Origin: an uncultured Bacteroidales bacterium
GTDB taxonomy: Bacteria; Bacteroidota; Bacteroidia; Bacteroidales; Bacteroidaceae
Assembly (NCBI GenBank): GCA_902788315.1
Contig: CADAJS010000002.1
Coordinates: forward strand, 1-64,000
Direction: 5' to 3'
Length of the DNA: 64,000 nucleotides
The notes under the pieces are model-generated. The model worked only from the letters and a program-made list of their open reading frames with translations. It did no database searches and was not told the DNA's origin. Position 1 is the stretch's first letter, and each line of letters starts with the position of its first letter. Below, piece by piece: positions 34,035-43,109 of the stretch. The position numbers and the translations under genes were made by a program.

Positions 34035-34940
34035 ATGAAAAGAACACATCTCCTCATGAGCACCGCCCTGCTGCTGACAGCCTGTACGAAGCAGGCTGCC
34101 GAGTACGACGCCACAGGCACGTTTGAGGCCACCGAGGTCACCGTATGTGCCGAATCGGCAGGCATCCTGCTGCGTTTCTCCTCCGTGGAGGGACAGCCAC
34201 TCACGGCTGGCGACGAAGTGGCGCTGGTGGACACCACACAAATCGTACTGCAGATGGCACAGCTACGGGCCACACAGATGGTCTATGACAGCCAGAAGCC
34301 CAACCATCGCAAGCAAGTGGCCGCCCTACGCGAACGCCTCGCAGCAGCCCAGCGAGAACAGAAAAGATACGAAGAACTGGTAGCCGACGGAGCCGCTCCA
34401 CGCAAGATGCTGGACGACGCCACTACGCAGGCAGACGTGCTGCATCGGGAAATCGACGCACTCGAGTCCTCCCTGGGCACACAGACAGCCACGCTACGCT
34501 CACAGCGCGAGGCCGCCGAGGCACAAATCAAGGTCCTGGCCGACCGTCTGGACAAGTGCCACGTCATGGCACCACGCGACGGCATCGTGCTCGAGACGTA
34601 TGCCGAGCCGGGAGAATACGTAACCACGGGCAAGCCACTGCTCACGATGGCCGACACCGACGAAATGTACCTGCGCGCCTATGTCACGACTGGCCAGCTG
34701 GAAAGACTGCATCTGGGACAGAAAGTAACCGTCTATGCCGACTATGGCAACGGCCAGCGAAAGGAATACCCAGGCACCCTCGCATGGATTTCACAGCGCA
34801 GCGAGTTCACGCCCAAGACGATACTGACCGATGATGAACGAGCCGACCTGGTCTATGCCACCAAGATACGCGTCCGAAACGACGGCCTGCTGAAGATTGG
34901 CATGTACGGCGAAGTAAAATTCGAAAGCAAGGAGCCCTAA
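34035..34940 (+). CDS. HlyD-family fusion lipoprotein (YbhG-like)
   Basis: A 301-residue periplasmic adaptor with a lipoprotein signal, MSTALLLTAC, cysteine about residue 17. A short lipoyl half (ESAGILLRFSSVEGQPLTAGDEVALVDT) is followed by a coiled coil of about 90 residues and the second half (VMAPRDGIVLETYAEPGEYVTTGKPL), then a barrel domain. Size and gene order match YbhG of the E. coli YbhGFSR exporter, which is anchored by a helix instead of a lipid. It links the ABC-2 permeases to TolC. Confidence 0.87.
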   Translation: MKRTHLLMSTALLLTACTKQAAEYDATGTFEATEVTVCAESAGILLRFSSVEGQPLTAGDEVALVDTTQIVLQMAQLRATQMVYDSQKPNHRKQVAALRERLAAAQREQKRYEELVADGAAPRKMLDDATTQADVLHREIDALESSLGTQTATLRSQREAAEAQIKVLADRLDKCHVMAPRDGIVLETYAEPGEYVTTGKPLLTMADTDEMYLRAYVTTGQLERLHLGQKVTVYADYGNGQRKEYPGTLAWISQRSEFTPKTILTDDERADLVYATKIRVRNDGLLKIGMYGEVKFESKEP

Positions 34941-34953
34941 AAGACGCGGAAGG

Positions 34954-35041
34954 CCACCAAACCCTTGATGGCACTCCACCAAATCCTTGATGGCACTCCA
35001 CCAAATCCGCCATGGTACTCCACCAAATCCGCCATGGTACT
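34954..35041 (+). repeat. Four 22-bp tandem repeats between exporter genes
   Basis: Units CCACCAAA-CCCTTGATGGCACT, CCACCAAAT-CCTTGATGGCACT and two identical CCACCAAATCCGCCATGGTACT. Units 1-2 and 3-4 form two subtypes. They fill the gap between the fusion-protein stop and the ATPase start. Confidence 0.85.
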
Positions 35042-35062
35042 CCACCCCAAAAGCCCAAACAC

Positions 35063-36562
35063 ATGAACAGCATCGCAGTCGATCATATCAGCAAGCGCTA
35101 CGGCACGCTCCAAGCGCTGGACGACATCACCTTCACGGTCTCTCCAGGCGAGGTGTTCGGCCTCATCGGCCCCGACGGAGCCGGAAAGACATCGCTCTTC
35201 CGCATCCTGGCCACGCTCATACGCCCCTCAAGCGGGACGGCACGGATAGACGGCCTCGACGTGGAGCGGGAGATGACGCAGGTGCGCCGCCGCATCGGAT
35301 ACATGCCCGGCCGCTTCTCGCTCTACCCCGACCTCACGGTGAGGGAGAACCTCGACTTCTTTGCCACCCTGTTCGGCACCAGCGTCGATGAAGGCTACGA
35401 TAGCATCCGCGCCATATACGGCCAAATAGAGCGTTTTGCCCAGCGGCGTGCCGGAGACCTCTCAGGCGGAATGAAGCAGAAGCTGGCACTCTCCTGCGCG
35501 CTGGTTCATCGCCCCAGCATCCTGCTGCTCGACGAGCCCACCACAGGCGTGGATCCCGTGTCGAGAAAGGAACTCTGGGAGCTGCTGGGGACACTGAAGG
35601 AGCAGGGCATCACCGTCCTGGCCAGCACTCCATACAGCGACGAGATACGCCGATGCGAGCGCGTAGCATTCCTGCATCACGGCCAGCTGCAGGGCATCGG
35701 AACCCCCGACGAGATTCTCTCGCGCTTCGCCGGCATCTTCCTTCCGCCTGCCCCCGAGCGACACATCGCGCCCAACACTCCAGCCCCAATTGCCGAAAAC
35801 ACCCAATCACAACATTCCCAGCAGGATAATATCATTGAGGTAAAGCATTTGGTGAAGTCATTCGGCACATTCCGCGCCGTGGACGACATCACCTTCAGCG
35901 TGCGGCGCGGCGAGATATTCGGCTTCCTCGGAGCCAACGGCGCAGGCAAGACCACCGCAATGCACATGCTCACGGGACTGAACCAGCCCACCGAGGGCAC
36001 AGGCACCGTGGCAGGCTTTGACATCCGCACCGAGCACGAACAAGTCAAGCGACACATCGGCTACATGAGTCAGAAGTTTTCGCTCTACGGCGATCTCACC
36101 GTGGCCGAGAACATACGACTCTTTGCCGGCATCTACGGCATGTCAAGCAGCGACATCGGCCGCAAGACAGACGAGCTACTACAGCAGTTGCACTTCGCCG
36201 AACACAAACACAGCCGGGTGGACTCCCTGCCGCTGGGATGGAAGCAGAAACTGGCCTTCTCCGTGGCCATATTCCACCGCCCCGACGTGGTATTCCTGGA
36301 CGAGCCTACGGGAGGCGTGGACCCACAGACACGAAGACAGTTCTGGGAACTCATCTACCAAGCGGCGGAGAGCGGAATAACCATCTTCGTCACCACGCAC
36401 TACATGGACGAAGCCGAGTATTGCGACCGCCTGTCCATCATGGTGGACGGCAAGATTGAAGCCATCGGCACGCCCGAGGAACTGAAGCAACGCTTCCAGC
36501 AGCCCGACATCGACCACGTCTTCACCCTCCTCGCCCGACGAGCCAAGCGCTCCGACATTTGA
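35063..36562 (+). CDS. Double ABC ATPase (YbhF-like)
   Basis: A 499-residue fusion of two ABC ATPase domains joined by an about 40-residue P/Q/S/N-rich linker near residue 240-265. First domain: Walker A GPDGAGKTS, signature LSGGMKQKLALS, Walker B ILLLDEPTTG. Second: Walker A GANGAGKTT, Walker B VVFLDEPTGG, and signature LPLGWKQKLAFS, a degenerate form also seen in the second domain of E. coli YbhF. The catalytic site of the first half is complete. It powers export through the two following permeases. The start MNSIAVDHISKRYG at 35063 directly precedes the first domain; the tandem repeats lie upstream. Confidence 0.92.
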   Translation: MNSIAVDHISKRYGTLQALDDITFTVSPGEVFGLIGPDGAGKTSLFRILATLIRPSSGTARIDGLDVEREMTQVRRRIGYMPGRFSLYPDLTVRENLDFFATLFGTSVDEGYDSIRAIYGQIERFAQRRAGDLSGGMKQKLALSCALVHRPSILLLDEPTTGVDPVSRKELWELLGTLKEQGITVLASTPYSDEIRRCERVAFLHHGQLQGIGTPDEILSRFAGIFLPPAPERHIAPNTPAPIAENTQSQHSQQDNIIEVKHLVKSFGTFRAVDDITFSVRRGEIFGFLGANGAGKTTAMHMLTGLNQPTEGTGTVAGFDIRTEHEQVKRHIGYMSQKFSLYGDLTVAENIRLFAGIYGMSSSDIGRKTDELLQQLHFAEHKHSRVDSLPLGWKQKLAFSVAIFHRPDVVFLDEPTGGVDPQTRRQFWELIYQAAESGITIFVTTHYMDEAEYCDRLSIMVDGKIEAIGTPEELKQRFQQPDIDHVFTLLARRAKRSDI

Positions 36563-36599
36563 CATATAACAAATCACCCATCTGACACCCCTCCCCCAT

Positions 36600-37703
36600 A
36601 TGACCGCTTTTCAGAGCTTCATCCTCAAGGAATCACGTCACATCCTGCGCGACAAACGCACGATGCTCATCCTCTTTGGGATGCCTGTCGTGCTGATGCT
36701 GCTGTTCGGATTTGCCATCACTACCGACGTGAGAAACGTGCGCACGGTGGTGGTCACAGCAGCCATGAACCCACAGACGCAGCGTGCAGTGGAGGCACTG
36801 CGCACATCGGAATACTTCACGCTGACAGCTATCGCTCCCACCGCCGAGGCGGCCAAGGAGATGATACGCCGCCAGAAGGCCGACATCGCCATCATCTTCT
36901 CGGCCCAAGGCAAACAGACCGCAGGCATACAGGTTCTCATAGATGGCGCCGACCCGAACATGTCACAGCAATGGGCAAACTATGCCAACGGCGTCATTGC
37001 CACCGCGCTGAACAACCAACAGCATAGCCCCTCGCCTGCCGCAGCTGGTTCCTTAGCCTCCCCGACCGTAAGCACCAGACTACTCTATAATCCACAGATG
37101 CGTTCGGCTTACAATTTCGTACCAGCCATCATGGGCATGTTACTGATGCTCATCTGTGCCATGATGACCAGCATCTCTATCGTACGCGAGAAGGAACGCG
37201 GCACGATGGAGGTGATGCTGGCCTCGCCCGTCCATCCACTGATGTTCATTGTGGGCAAGCTGATGCCTTATTTGGCATTGGCCTTCGCAATCCTGTGCAG
37301 TATCCTGCTGCTGGCCCGTTTCGTGCTGGACGTACCAATTGCCGGCTCGTTCGGCATGATACTGGCCGTCTCGACGCTTTACATCGTACTGGCACTCGCC
37401 CTGGGCCTGCTCATCTCCAACGTAGCACGTACCCAGCTGGTGGCCCTCCTCATGTCGGCCATGGTGCTGCTAATGCCCATCGTCATGCTCTCTGGCATGC
37501 TGTTTCCGGTGGAGTCTATGCCGCATGTGCTGCAGTACGTTTCGGCCGCCATTCCACCGCGCTATTACATACAGGCCATGCGAAAACTGTTAATCATGGG
37601 AGTAGGCGTGGAGAGCGTAACACGCGAAATCGCCATCCTGGCCGCAATGGCATCGCTTCTGCTTACGCTTGCCCTGGCCACCTTCCACAAACGACTCGAA
37701 TAA
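36600..37703 (+). CDS. ABC-2 type permease (YbhS-like)
   Basis: A 367-residue inner-membrane protein of the ABC-2 family: an N-terminal cytoplasmic head (QSFILKESRHILRDKRTMLI), a first helix (about 24-42), a large periplasmic loop (to about 175), and five clustered helices with the ERGTMEVML-SPV amphipathic tract (about 200-212) and a C-terminal hydrophobic region. It pairs with the next permease; together with the double ATPase, the lipoprotein and TolC it forms a Ybh-type exporter, known in E. coli for drug and cation/lipid export. Substrate unknown here. Confidence 0.87.
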   Translation: MTAFQSFILKESRHILRDKRTMLILFGMPVVLMLLFGFAITTDVRNVRTVVVTAAMNPQTQRAVEALRTSEYFTLTAIAPTAEAAKEMIRRQKADIAIIFSAQGKQTAGIQVLIDGADPNMSQQWANYANGVIATALNNQQHSPSPAAAGSLASPTVSTRLLYNPQMRSAYNFVPAIMGMLLMLICAMMTSISIVREKERGTMEVMLASPVHPLMFIVGKLMPYLALAFAILCSILLLARFVLDVPIAGSFGMILAVSTLYIVLALALGLLISNVARTQLVALLMSAMVLLMPIVMLSGMLFPVESMPHVLQYVSAAIPPRYYIQAMRKLLIMGVGVESVTREIAILAAMASLLLTLALATFHKRLE

Positions 37704-37706
37704 ATA

Positions 37707-38789
37707 ATGGCAACACTAAGTTTTCTCCTACAGAAGGAGTTTCTGCAGATTCGCCGCAACAGTTTCTTGCCGCGGCTCATCGTGGCCTTCCCCATCATGA
37801 TTATGTGTGTCATGCCCTGGGTGATGAATATGGAGGTGAGGGGCGTGGTGGTGGACATCGTGGACCGCGACCACTCCGTATCCTCACGGCAGTTGGTGCG
37901 TCGGATCGAGGCATCACACTATTTCGTCTTCGGCGGAGAGCGCTCCACGTATCGGGCTGCACTGAGCGACATCGAGCACGGACGGGCCGACATCGCCGTA
38001 GTGATTCCTCCCTCATTCGGCAGCCAGCTACGTCAGGGGGAGAGTCCCAACGTGCTCATAGCGGCAAATGCCGTAAACGGCACGAAAGGCGGCATCGGCA
38101 GCGCCTACCTGGCACAGATTATCAGCACCCACGGAGCTCGGACCGCCACAGCAAGCGGCATGCACAGCATCAACCTGTACAACCGTCACCAGGACTACAA
38201 AGTTTTCATGATACCGGCGCTGATGGCCATCCTCATCATGATGCTGTGCGGATTCCTTCCTGCTCTGAACATTGTGGGCGAAAAAGAGAGGGGCACCATC
38301 GAGCAAATCAACGTGACACCCGTCAGGAAGCGCGACTTCATCCTCGCCAAGCTGATCCCCTACTGGATCATTGCCCTTTTCGTCATGACCATGTGTTTCC
38401 TGCTGGCCTGGGCCATCTATGGCATCACATGCCAGGGAAGCCTGTGGCTTGTATATCTGCTGGCCATGCTCCTGGCCGTGACGTTCTCCTCCATCGGACT
38501 GGCCATCTCGAACTACTCGGAAACGATGCAGCAGGCGATGCTCGTGATGTGGTTCTTTGTGGTCATCCTGATGCTCCTGAGCGGCCTCTTCACGCCCGTG
38601 CGCTCAATGCCCGACTGGGTCTATGCCACCACCTACGTAAACCCCATGCACTATTTCATCGATGCCATCCGCACCGTTTTCGTGCGCGGCGGAGGCATCG
38701 AAAGCATCGCCCATCAAGTGGCGGCACTGGCCGTCATCGCCCTCGGAACCGGCACACTGGCCATCCTGACCTATCGGAAAAACCACTAA
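37707..38789 (+). CDS. ABC-2 type permease (YbhR-like)
   Basis: A 360-residue paralogue of the preceding permease with the same layout: LQKEFLQIRRNSFLPRLIV head, first helix, periplasmic loop, then helices with EKERGTIEQINVTPVRK and a C-terminal cluster. The spacing to the previous gene is 3 bases. It completes the heterodimer of ABC-2 permeases. A small hairpin (CCATCC/GGATGG, 38798-38814) follows. Confidence 0.87.
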   Translation: MATLSFLLQKEFLQIRRNSFLPRLIVAFPIMIMCVMPWVMNMEVRGVVVDIVDRDHSVSSRQLVRRIEASHYFVFGGERSTYRAALSDIEHGRADIAVVIPPSFGSQLRQGESPNVLIAANAVNGTKGGIGSAYLAQIISTHGARTATASGMHSINLYNRHQDYKVFMIPALMAILIMMLCGFLPALNIVGEKERGTIEQINVTPVRKRDFILAKLIPYWIIALFVMTMCFLLAWAIYGITCQGSLWLVYLLAMLLAVTFSSIGLAISNYSETMQQAMLVMWFFVVILMLLSGLFTPVRSMPDWVYATTYVNPMHYFIDAIRTVFVRGGGIESIAHQVAALAVIALGTGTLAILTYRKNH

Positions 38790-38867
38790 ACACCCTCCAT
38801 CCACGGAGGATGGCGAGGGGGGGAGCCGTTTTTATCCTTAATTCGCGTTAAAAAAGCGGCCGAAGAT

Positions 38868-38898
38868 TTGGCCGTGTCACAGGATTGGCTTAACTTTG
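38868..38898 (+). promoter_or_regulatory. Promoter of the GT2-pyrC unit
   Basis: TTG at 38868-38870, 20 bases, TAACTTTG at 38891-38898, 22 bases before the start codon. Confidence 0.7.
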
Positions 38899-38920
38899 TT
38901 GTGACTAAACGAAGAATGCT

Positions 38921-39664
38921 ATGACAGAAGGAGACAGGAACGACAGCCTGGTCATCATACCGACCTACAACGAGAAGGAGAACATCGAAGCCATCATCCG
39001 CGCCGTGACAGGACTGGAGAAAGGCTTCGACGTGCTGGTCATCGACGACGGGAGCCCCGACGGGACAGCCGACATCGTGAAGCGCCTCATGCAGGATGAA
39101 CTGGCAGGACGCCTGTTCCTCATCCAGCGGGAAGGCAAGCTTGGACTGGGCACAGCCTATATCCGAGGCTTCCAATGGGCCATACAGGAGCGGTATGACT
39201 ACATCTTCGAGATGGATGCCGACTTCAGCCACAATCCGCAGGACCTGCCGCGACTCTACGCCGCATGCCACGACGAGGGCTACGACGTAGCCATCGGAAG
39301 CCGATACGTGACGGGAGTGAACGTGGTGAACTGGCCCATGGGACGCGTCCTGATGTCCTACTTCGCCAGCAAGTACGTGCGCACCGTGCTCGGCATCAAC
39401 CTGCACGACACCACGGCAGGCTTCGTATGCTACCGCAGAAAGGTGCTGGAGACAATCCGCCTGGACGAGATACGATTCAAGGGCTATGCCTTCCAGATCG
39501 AGATGAAGTACAGCGCGCTGTGCCTGGGCTTCAAGGTCAAGGAGGTGCCGGTAATCTTCGTAAACCGAGAACTGGGAACCAGCAAGATGAGTGGCGGCAT
39601 ATTCAGTGAGGCACTCTTCGGCGTCATCCGTCTGAGAATGTCGAAAATCAGGCCACGCAGATGA
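38921..39664 (+). CDS. GT2 glycosyltransferase, dolichyl-phosphate-mannose-synthase type
   Basis: A 247-residue cytoplasmic, membrane-associated glycosyltransferase. IIPTYNEKENI (residues about 12-22), VIDDGSPDGTA (near 40-50) and MDADFSHNP are the successive nucleotide- and metal-binding motifs of the DPM1 family, and IGSRYVTG and ELGTSKMSGGI complete the match. It probably transfers a hexose or hexosamine from a nucleotide sugar to a polyprenyl phosphate. Its last four bases overlap the dihydroorotase start (ATGA), so the two are coupled although the functions differ; such pairing is seen in other Bacteroidota. Confidence 0.9.
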   Translation: MTEGDRNDSLVIIPTYNEKENIEAIIRAVTGLEKGFDVLVIDDGSPDGTADIVKRLMQDELAGRLFLIQREGKLGLGTAYIRGFQWAIQERYDYIFEMDADFSHNPQDLPRLYAACHDEGYDVAIGSRYVTGVNVVNWPMGRVLMSYFASKYVRTVLGINLHDTTAGFVCYRRKVLETIRLDEIRFKGYAFQIEMKYSALCLGFKVKEVPVIFVNRELGTSKMSGGIFSEALFGVIRLRMSKIRPRR

Positions 39665-40989
39665 AGACTGTTATCCGACATGCCACGATCCTGAACGATG
39701 GCGAACGCTACGAGGCATCGTTGCTCATCGGCGCTGGAATCATCGAACACATTGAGCGCGAGGGCGACATCAGCCTGCCCGGCGCAGAGGTCATCGACGC
39801 GCGAGGCTGCCTGCTGATACCAGGCGTCATCGACGACCATGTCCACATGCGCGAGCCGGGCTTGACACACAAGGCCACGATGGACAGCGAGACATGCGCC
39901 GCAGCAGCCGGCGGAGTGACCACGGTGATGGACATGCCCAACACCATACCGCAGACCACCACAATCCAGACATGGCAGGAGAAGATGCAAATCGGTGCAC
40001 AGCACTGCCATGTAAACTATGCCTTCTATCTCGGTGCCACCAACGACAATCTGGAAGAAATCAGACGAGTGGATGCCACCCGAGTGCCAGGCATCAAGCT
40101 CTTCATGGGCAGCAGCACGGGCAACATGCTGGTGGACAACGAGGAAACCCTGCGACAGATATTCCGCCAAAGTCCCACCCTTGTAATGACACATTGCGAG
40201 GACACCGGGCGCATCAATCGTCGAATGGCAGAGATGCAAGCCCTCTACGGCGACGACCCCGACGTCGGCCATCATCCCGACATCCGCGACGCAGAGGCCT
40301 GCTATGCGAGCACGGCACTGGCCGTACGCTTGGCACGCGAAACAGGGGCACGACTGCACGTAGCCCATATCACCACGGAGCGCGAGTTGGAGCTGTTCTC
40401 ATCCGACAATGCCCAGATAACGGCCGAGGCATGCGTGGCCCACCTGTTATTCTGCCGCAAAGACTATGCCCGGCTGGGCACACGCATCAAGTGCAACCCA
40501 GCCATCAAGGAAACCTCCGACCGCAACGCGCTGCGCCTGGCGCTCAACGACGGACGCATCACAACCGTGGCCACCGACCACGCTCCTCACCAGCTCAGCG
40601 AGAAACAAGGCGGATGCCGGCGTGCCGCAAGCGGAATGCCCATGGTGCAGTTCTCACTGCCCGCCATGATGACGCTGGCCGACGAGGGCATACTCCCCCA
40701 CCAGCGGGTCGTGGAACTGATGTGCCATGCACCTGCTCGCCTCTTCGGCATTGAGGGACGCGGCTTCATCCGCGAAGGCTATCAAGCCGACCTCACACTG
40801 CTGCGCCACACGCCATGGGAAGTGACCAGTGACTGCATACAAAGCCTCTGCGGATGGAGCCCCATGGAGGGACAGACACTGGCCTGGCACGTGGAGCGCA
40901 CCTGGGTGAACGGACAGATGGTATGGGACGGACAGACGGTGAATCGCAACGTCAGGGGACAGGCCGTGACGTTTCATGGCAACTCTTAA
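39661..40989 (+). CDS. pyrC: Dihydroorotase (type I)
   Basis: A 442-residue amidohydrolase that closes N-carbamoyl-aspartate to dihydroorotate in pyrimidine synthesis. Metal ligands: H60 and H62 (DDHVHMREPG), the carbamylated lysine region around K146 (GIKLFMGSS), THCED, HVAHIT and TDHAPH. The type I form (about 420-450 residues, HVHMREPG) is typical for Bacteroidota. It is distinguished from dihydropyrimidinase and allantoinase by the motif set, though only experiment separates dihydroorotase from close relatives. It overlaps the GT2 gene. Confidence 0.92.
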   Translation: MKTVIRHATILNDGERYEASLLIGAGIIEHIEREGDISLPGAEVIDARGCLLIPGVIDDHVHMREPGLTHKATMDSETCAAAAGGVTTVMDMPNTIPQTTTIQTWQEKMQIGAQHCHVNYAFYLGATNDNLEEIRRVDATRVPGIKLFMGSSTGNMLVDNEETLRQIFRQSPTLVMTHCEDTGRINRRMAEMQALYGDDPDVGHHPDIRDAEACYASTALAVRLARETGARLHVAHITTERELELFSSDNAQITAEACVAHLLFCRKDYARLGTRIKCNPAIKETSDRNALRLALNDGRITTVATDHAPHQLSEKQGGCRRAASGMPMVQFSLPAMMTLADEGILPHQRVVELMCHAPARLFGIEGRGFIREGYQADLTLLRHTPWEVTSDCIQSLCGWSPMEGQTLAWHVERTWVNGQMVWDGQTVNRNVRGQAVTFHGNS

Positions 40990-41031
40990 TGTATTATGCG
41001 AGGACTTTCATCCAATATCCCAACGCTTCAA

Positions 41032-43044
41032 ATGAAACAAATAACCTCTCTCCTCTTTCTTGCCTGCTGCACCCTATGCAGCCTCGCACAACAGCACGTA
41101 AACGTAAATACGACTACCCAGCTCTACTCGGCCATCGAGCAGGCACGCCAAATGCCGGGCAGCGACACATTATACATCCACATGTCTTCTGGCACCTACG
41201 TGCTGGACCACCCCATCTTGCTCACGGAACTGGACGATCGCCCCATCGTCTTCGAGGGTGACAGCATAGACAAGCCACTCATCAGTGCAGGGCGGCACAT
41301 CGGTGGATGGAGCCAGACACCGCAGGGCTGGTGGCAGTGCCGCATCCCCGAGGCCGCCAGCTACGGATGGAGATTCGAACAGCTGTTCATCAACGGGCAA
41401 CGAGCCATCAGGGCACGCACTCCGGACACAGGCTTTCACACCGTGACCGACGCCAGCGAAGACGTACACTACCGGGGAACGGGCCGCATCCCGCTCTATG
41501 CCACGCAAACCATCCATGTCGCCCCCAGCGAACTGGACGAACTGCGCAACATGTCGCAAGCCGAGACGGAGCAGGTGGTGGCGCGCTTCTATCACAAGTG
41601 GGACAACACATCCAAGTACATTCAATATCTCCTTCCCGATTCGGGACGTTTCTATGTCACGGGGCGGGGCATGCAACCATGGAATACCATCCGGGCCGGG
41701 TCAAAATACTTCCTGGAAAACTACCGTGCCGCCCTGAACTCACCGGGCGAATGGTTCCTCGACGCCGCCGGCACCCTGCTCTACATTCCCCGCGAAGGTG
41801 AAGACATAGCCACCGCCGAGTGCTACGCCTCTGCGCTTCCGCAAATTGTAATCATAAAGGGGACAGCGCAGAAACCCGTTTGCCACAAGACCTTCCGTCA
41901 TATTCGCTTTGCCCACGCGGCAAGCTACATGCCACGCAATGGACACGAGGCGCTGCAGGTGGCGGCTGAACATGATGCCGCCATAATGATTGACCACGCA
42001 AGCGACATCAGCATCGAGGACTGTGAGGTGACCCACACAGGCAATTACGCTATCTGGATGCGACAGAACTGCCACGACAGCAACATCCGGCACACATTCA
42101 TATATGATATCGGAGGCGGAGGCATAAAGATAGGACAGACGTCACAGCCTGCCGAGGGCGAGGATGTCAGCAGCGGCATACGGGTGGAAAACTGCATCTT
42201 GCGTCATCTGGGGCAGACATTCCCCTGTGCGGGTGGCATCATCATCTTCCATGCCGCGCACAATCGCATCCTGCACAATGAAATATGCGACCTTAAATAC
42301 ACGGGTGTCTCCGTAGGTTGGATATGGGGCTATGCTCCGAGTGCCGCAGTGGACAACGAAGTGGGCTTCAATCATATTCACCACATCGGATGGGGCGAAC
42401 TCTCAGACATGGGAGCAGTCTATACCCTCGGCATATCTCCCGGCACACGCATTCATGACAATGTGGTGCACGACGTATGGTCGTATGACTATGGCGGCTG
42501 GGGCCTATACACCGACGAGGGCAGCACCGGCATTGTGATGGAGAACAATCTGGTTTACAACACCAAATGTGGCGGATTCCATCAGCACTACGGACGTGAC
42601 AACATCATCCGCAACAACATCTTTGCCTGGGGATGGCTTCAGCAGCTGCAATATTCGAAGCCGGAAGAGCATCGCTCCTTTACCTTCGAGCATAACATCG
42701 TGCTGATGAACCACGGCGAGATGCTCTCCGGACCCTGGGAGAAGGGAAAGATGGACATGGACATGAACTGCTACTATGATGTGAGCGGACAATCGCCCAA
42801 ATTCCTCGGACACGACTTTGCCGAATGGCAGAAACAGCATGACACACAAAGCATCGTAACCGACCCTGGCTTCCGCGATGCTGCACACTACGACTTTCGC
42901 TTCAAGCATCGGAAGGCAGCCAGGAAGATTGGATTCGAGCCATTCGACTACAGCCGCGCCGGGGTCTATGGAACTGAGGCATGGAAAGCAAAGGCACGCA
43001 TGGAGCAGGCCGAGCTGGACGCATTCAGCCAACTGTTCCGATAA
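41032..43044 (+). CDS. Secreted right-handed beta-helix protein, GH141-like
   Basis: A 670-residue secreted protein. Signal peptide residues 1-20 (MKQITSLLFLACCTLCSLAQ). From about residue 270 the sequence is a series of parallel beta-helix coils, e.g. IRVENCILRHLGQTF, NRILHNEICDLKYTG, GFNHIHHIG and RIHDNVVHDV, IVMENNLVYNTK, NIIRNNIFA. The tract GWGLYTDEGSTGI with the preceding GAVYTLG resembles beta-helix glycosidases of the GH141 kind (fucosidase/xylanase) but the active site is not proven. The start at 41032 is chosen for the signal peptide. It pairs with the following secreted gene, 65 bases away, and no SusC/SusD is nearby. Confidence 0.75.
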   Translation: MKQITSLLFLACCTLCSLAQQHVNVNTTTQLYSAIEQARQMPGSDTLYIHMSSGTYVLDHPILLTELDDRPIVFEGDSIDKPLISAGRHIGGWSQTPQGWWQCRIPEAASYGWRFEQLFINGQRAIRARTPDTGFHTVTDASEDVHYRGTGRIPLYATQTIHVAPSELDELRNMSQAETEQVVARFYHKWDNTSKYIQYLLPDSGRFYVTGRGMQPWNTIRAGSKYFLENYRAALNSPGEWFLDAAGTLLYIPREGEDIATAECYASALPQIVIIKGTAQKPVCHKTFRHIRFAHAASYMPRNGHEALQVAAEHDAAIMIDHASDISIEDCEVTHTGNYAIWMRQNCHDSNIRHTFIYDIGGGGIKIGQTSQPAEGEDVSSGIRVENCILRHLGQTFPCAGGIIIFHAAHNRILHNEICDLKYTGVSVGWIWGYAPSAAVDNEVGFNHIHHIGWGELSDMGAVYTLGISPGTRIHDNVVHDVWSYDYGGWGLYTDEGSTGIVMENNLVYNTKCGGFHQHYGRDNIIRNNIFAWGWLQQLQYSKPEEHRSFTFEHNIVLMNHGEMLSGPWEKGKMDMDMNCYYDVSGQSPKFLGHDFAEWQKQHDTQSIVTDPGFRDAAHYDFRFKHRKAARKIGFEPFDYSRAGVYGTEAWKAKARMEQAELDAFSQLFR

Positions 43045-43109
43045 GAGTGTCCACTCCCGAGGCGAGAGAACGAGCATATACAGAAAAACAATCATAAACA
43101 ACACGCAAC

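Noticed and set aside
34954..35041. Possible CRISPR array
   Set aside because: 22-bp units are directly adjacent with no spacers.
35601..36562. Degenerate LPLGW signature in the second ATPase domain as a defect
   Set aside because: The YbhF family normally has a divergent signature in its second half, so this is expected.
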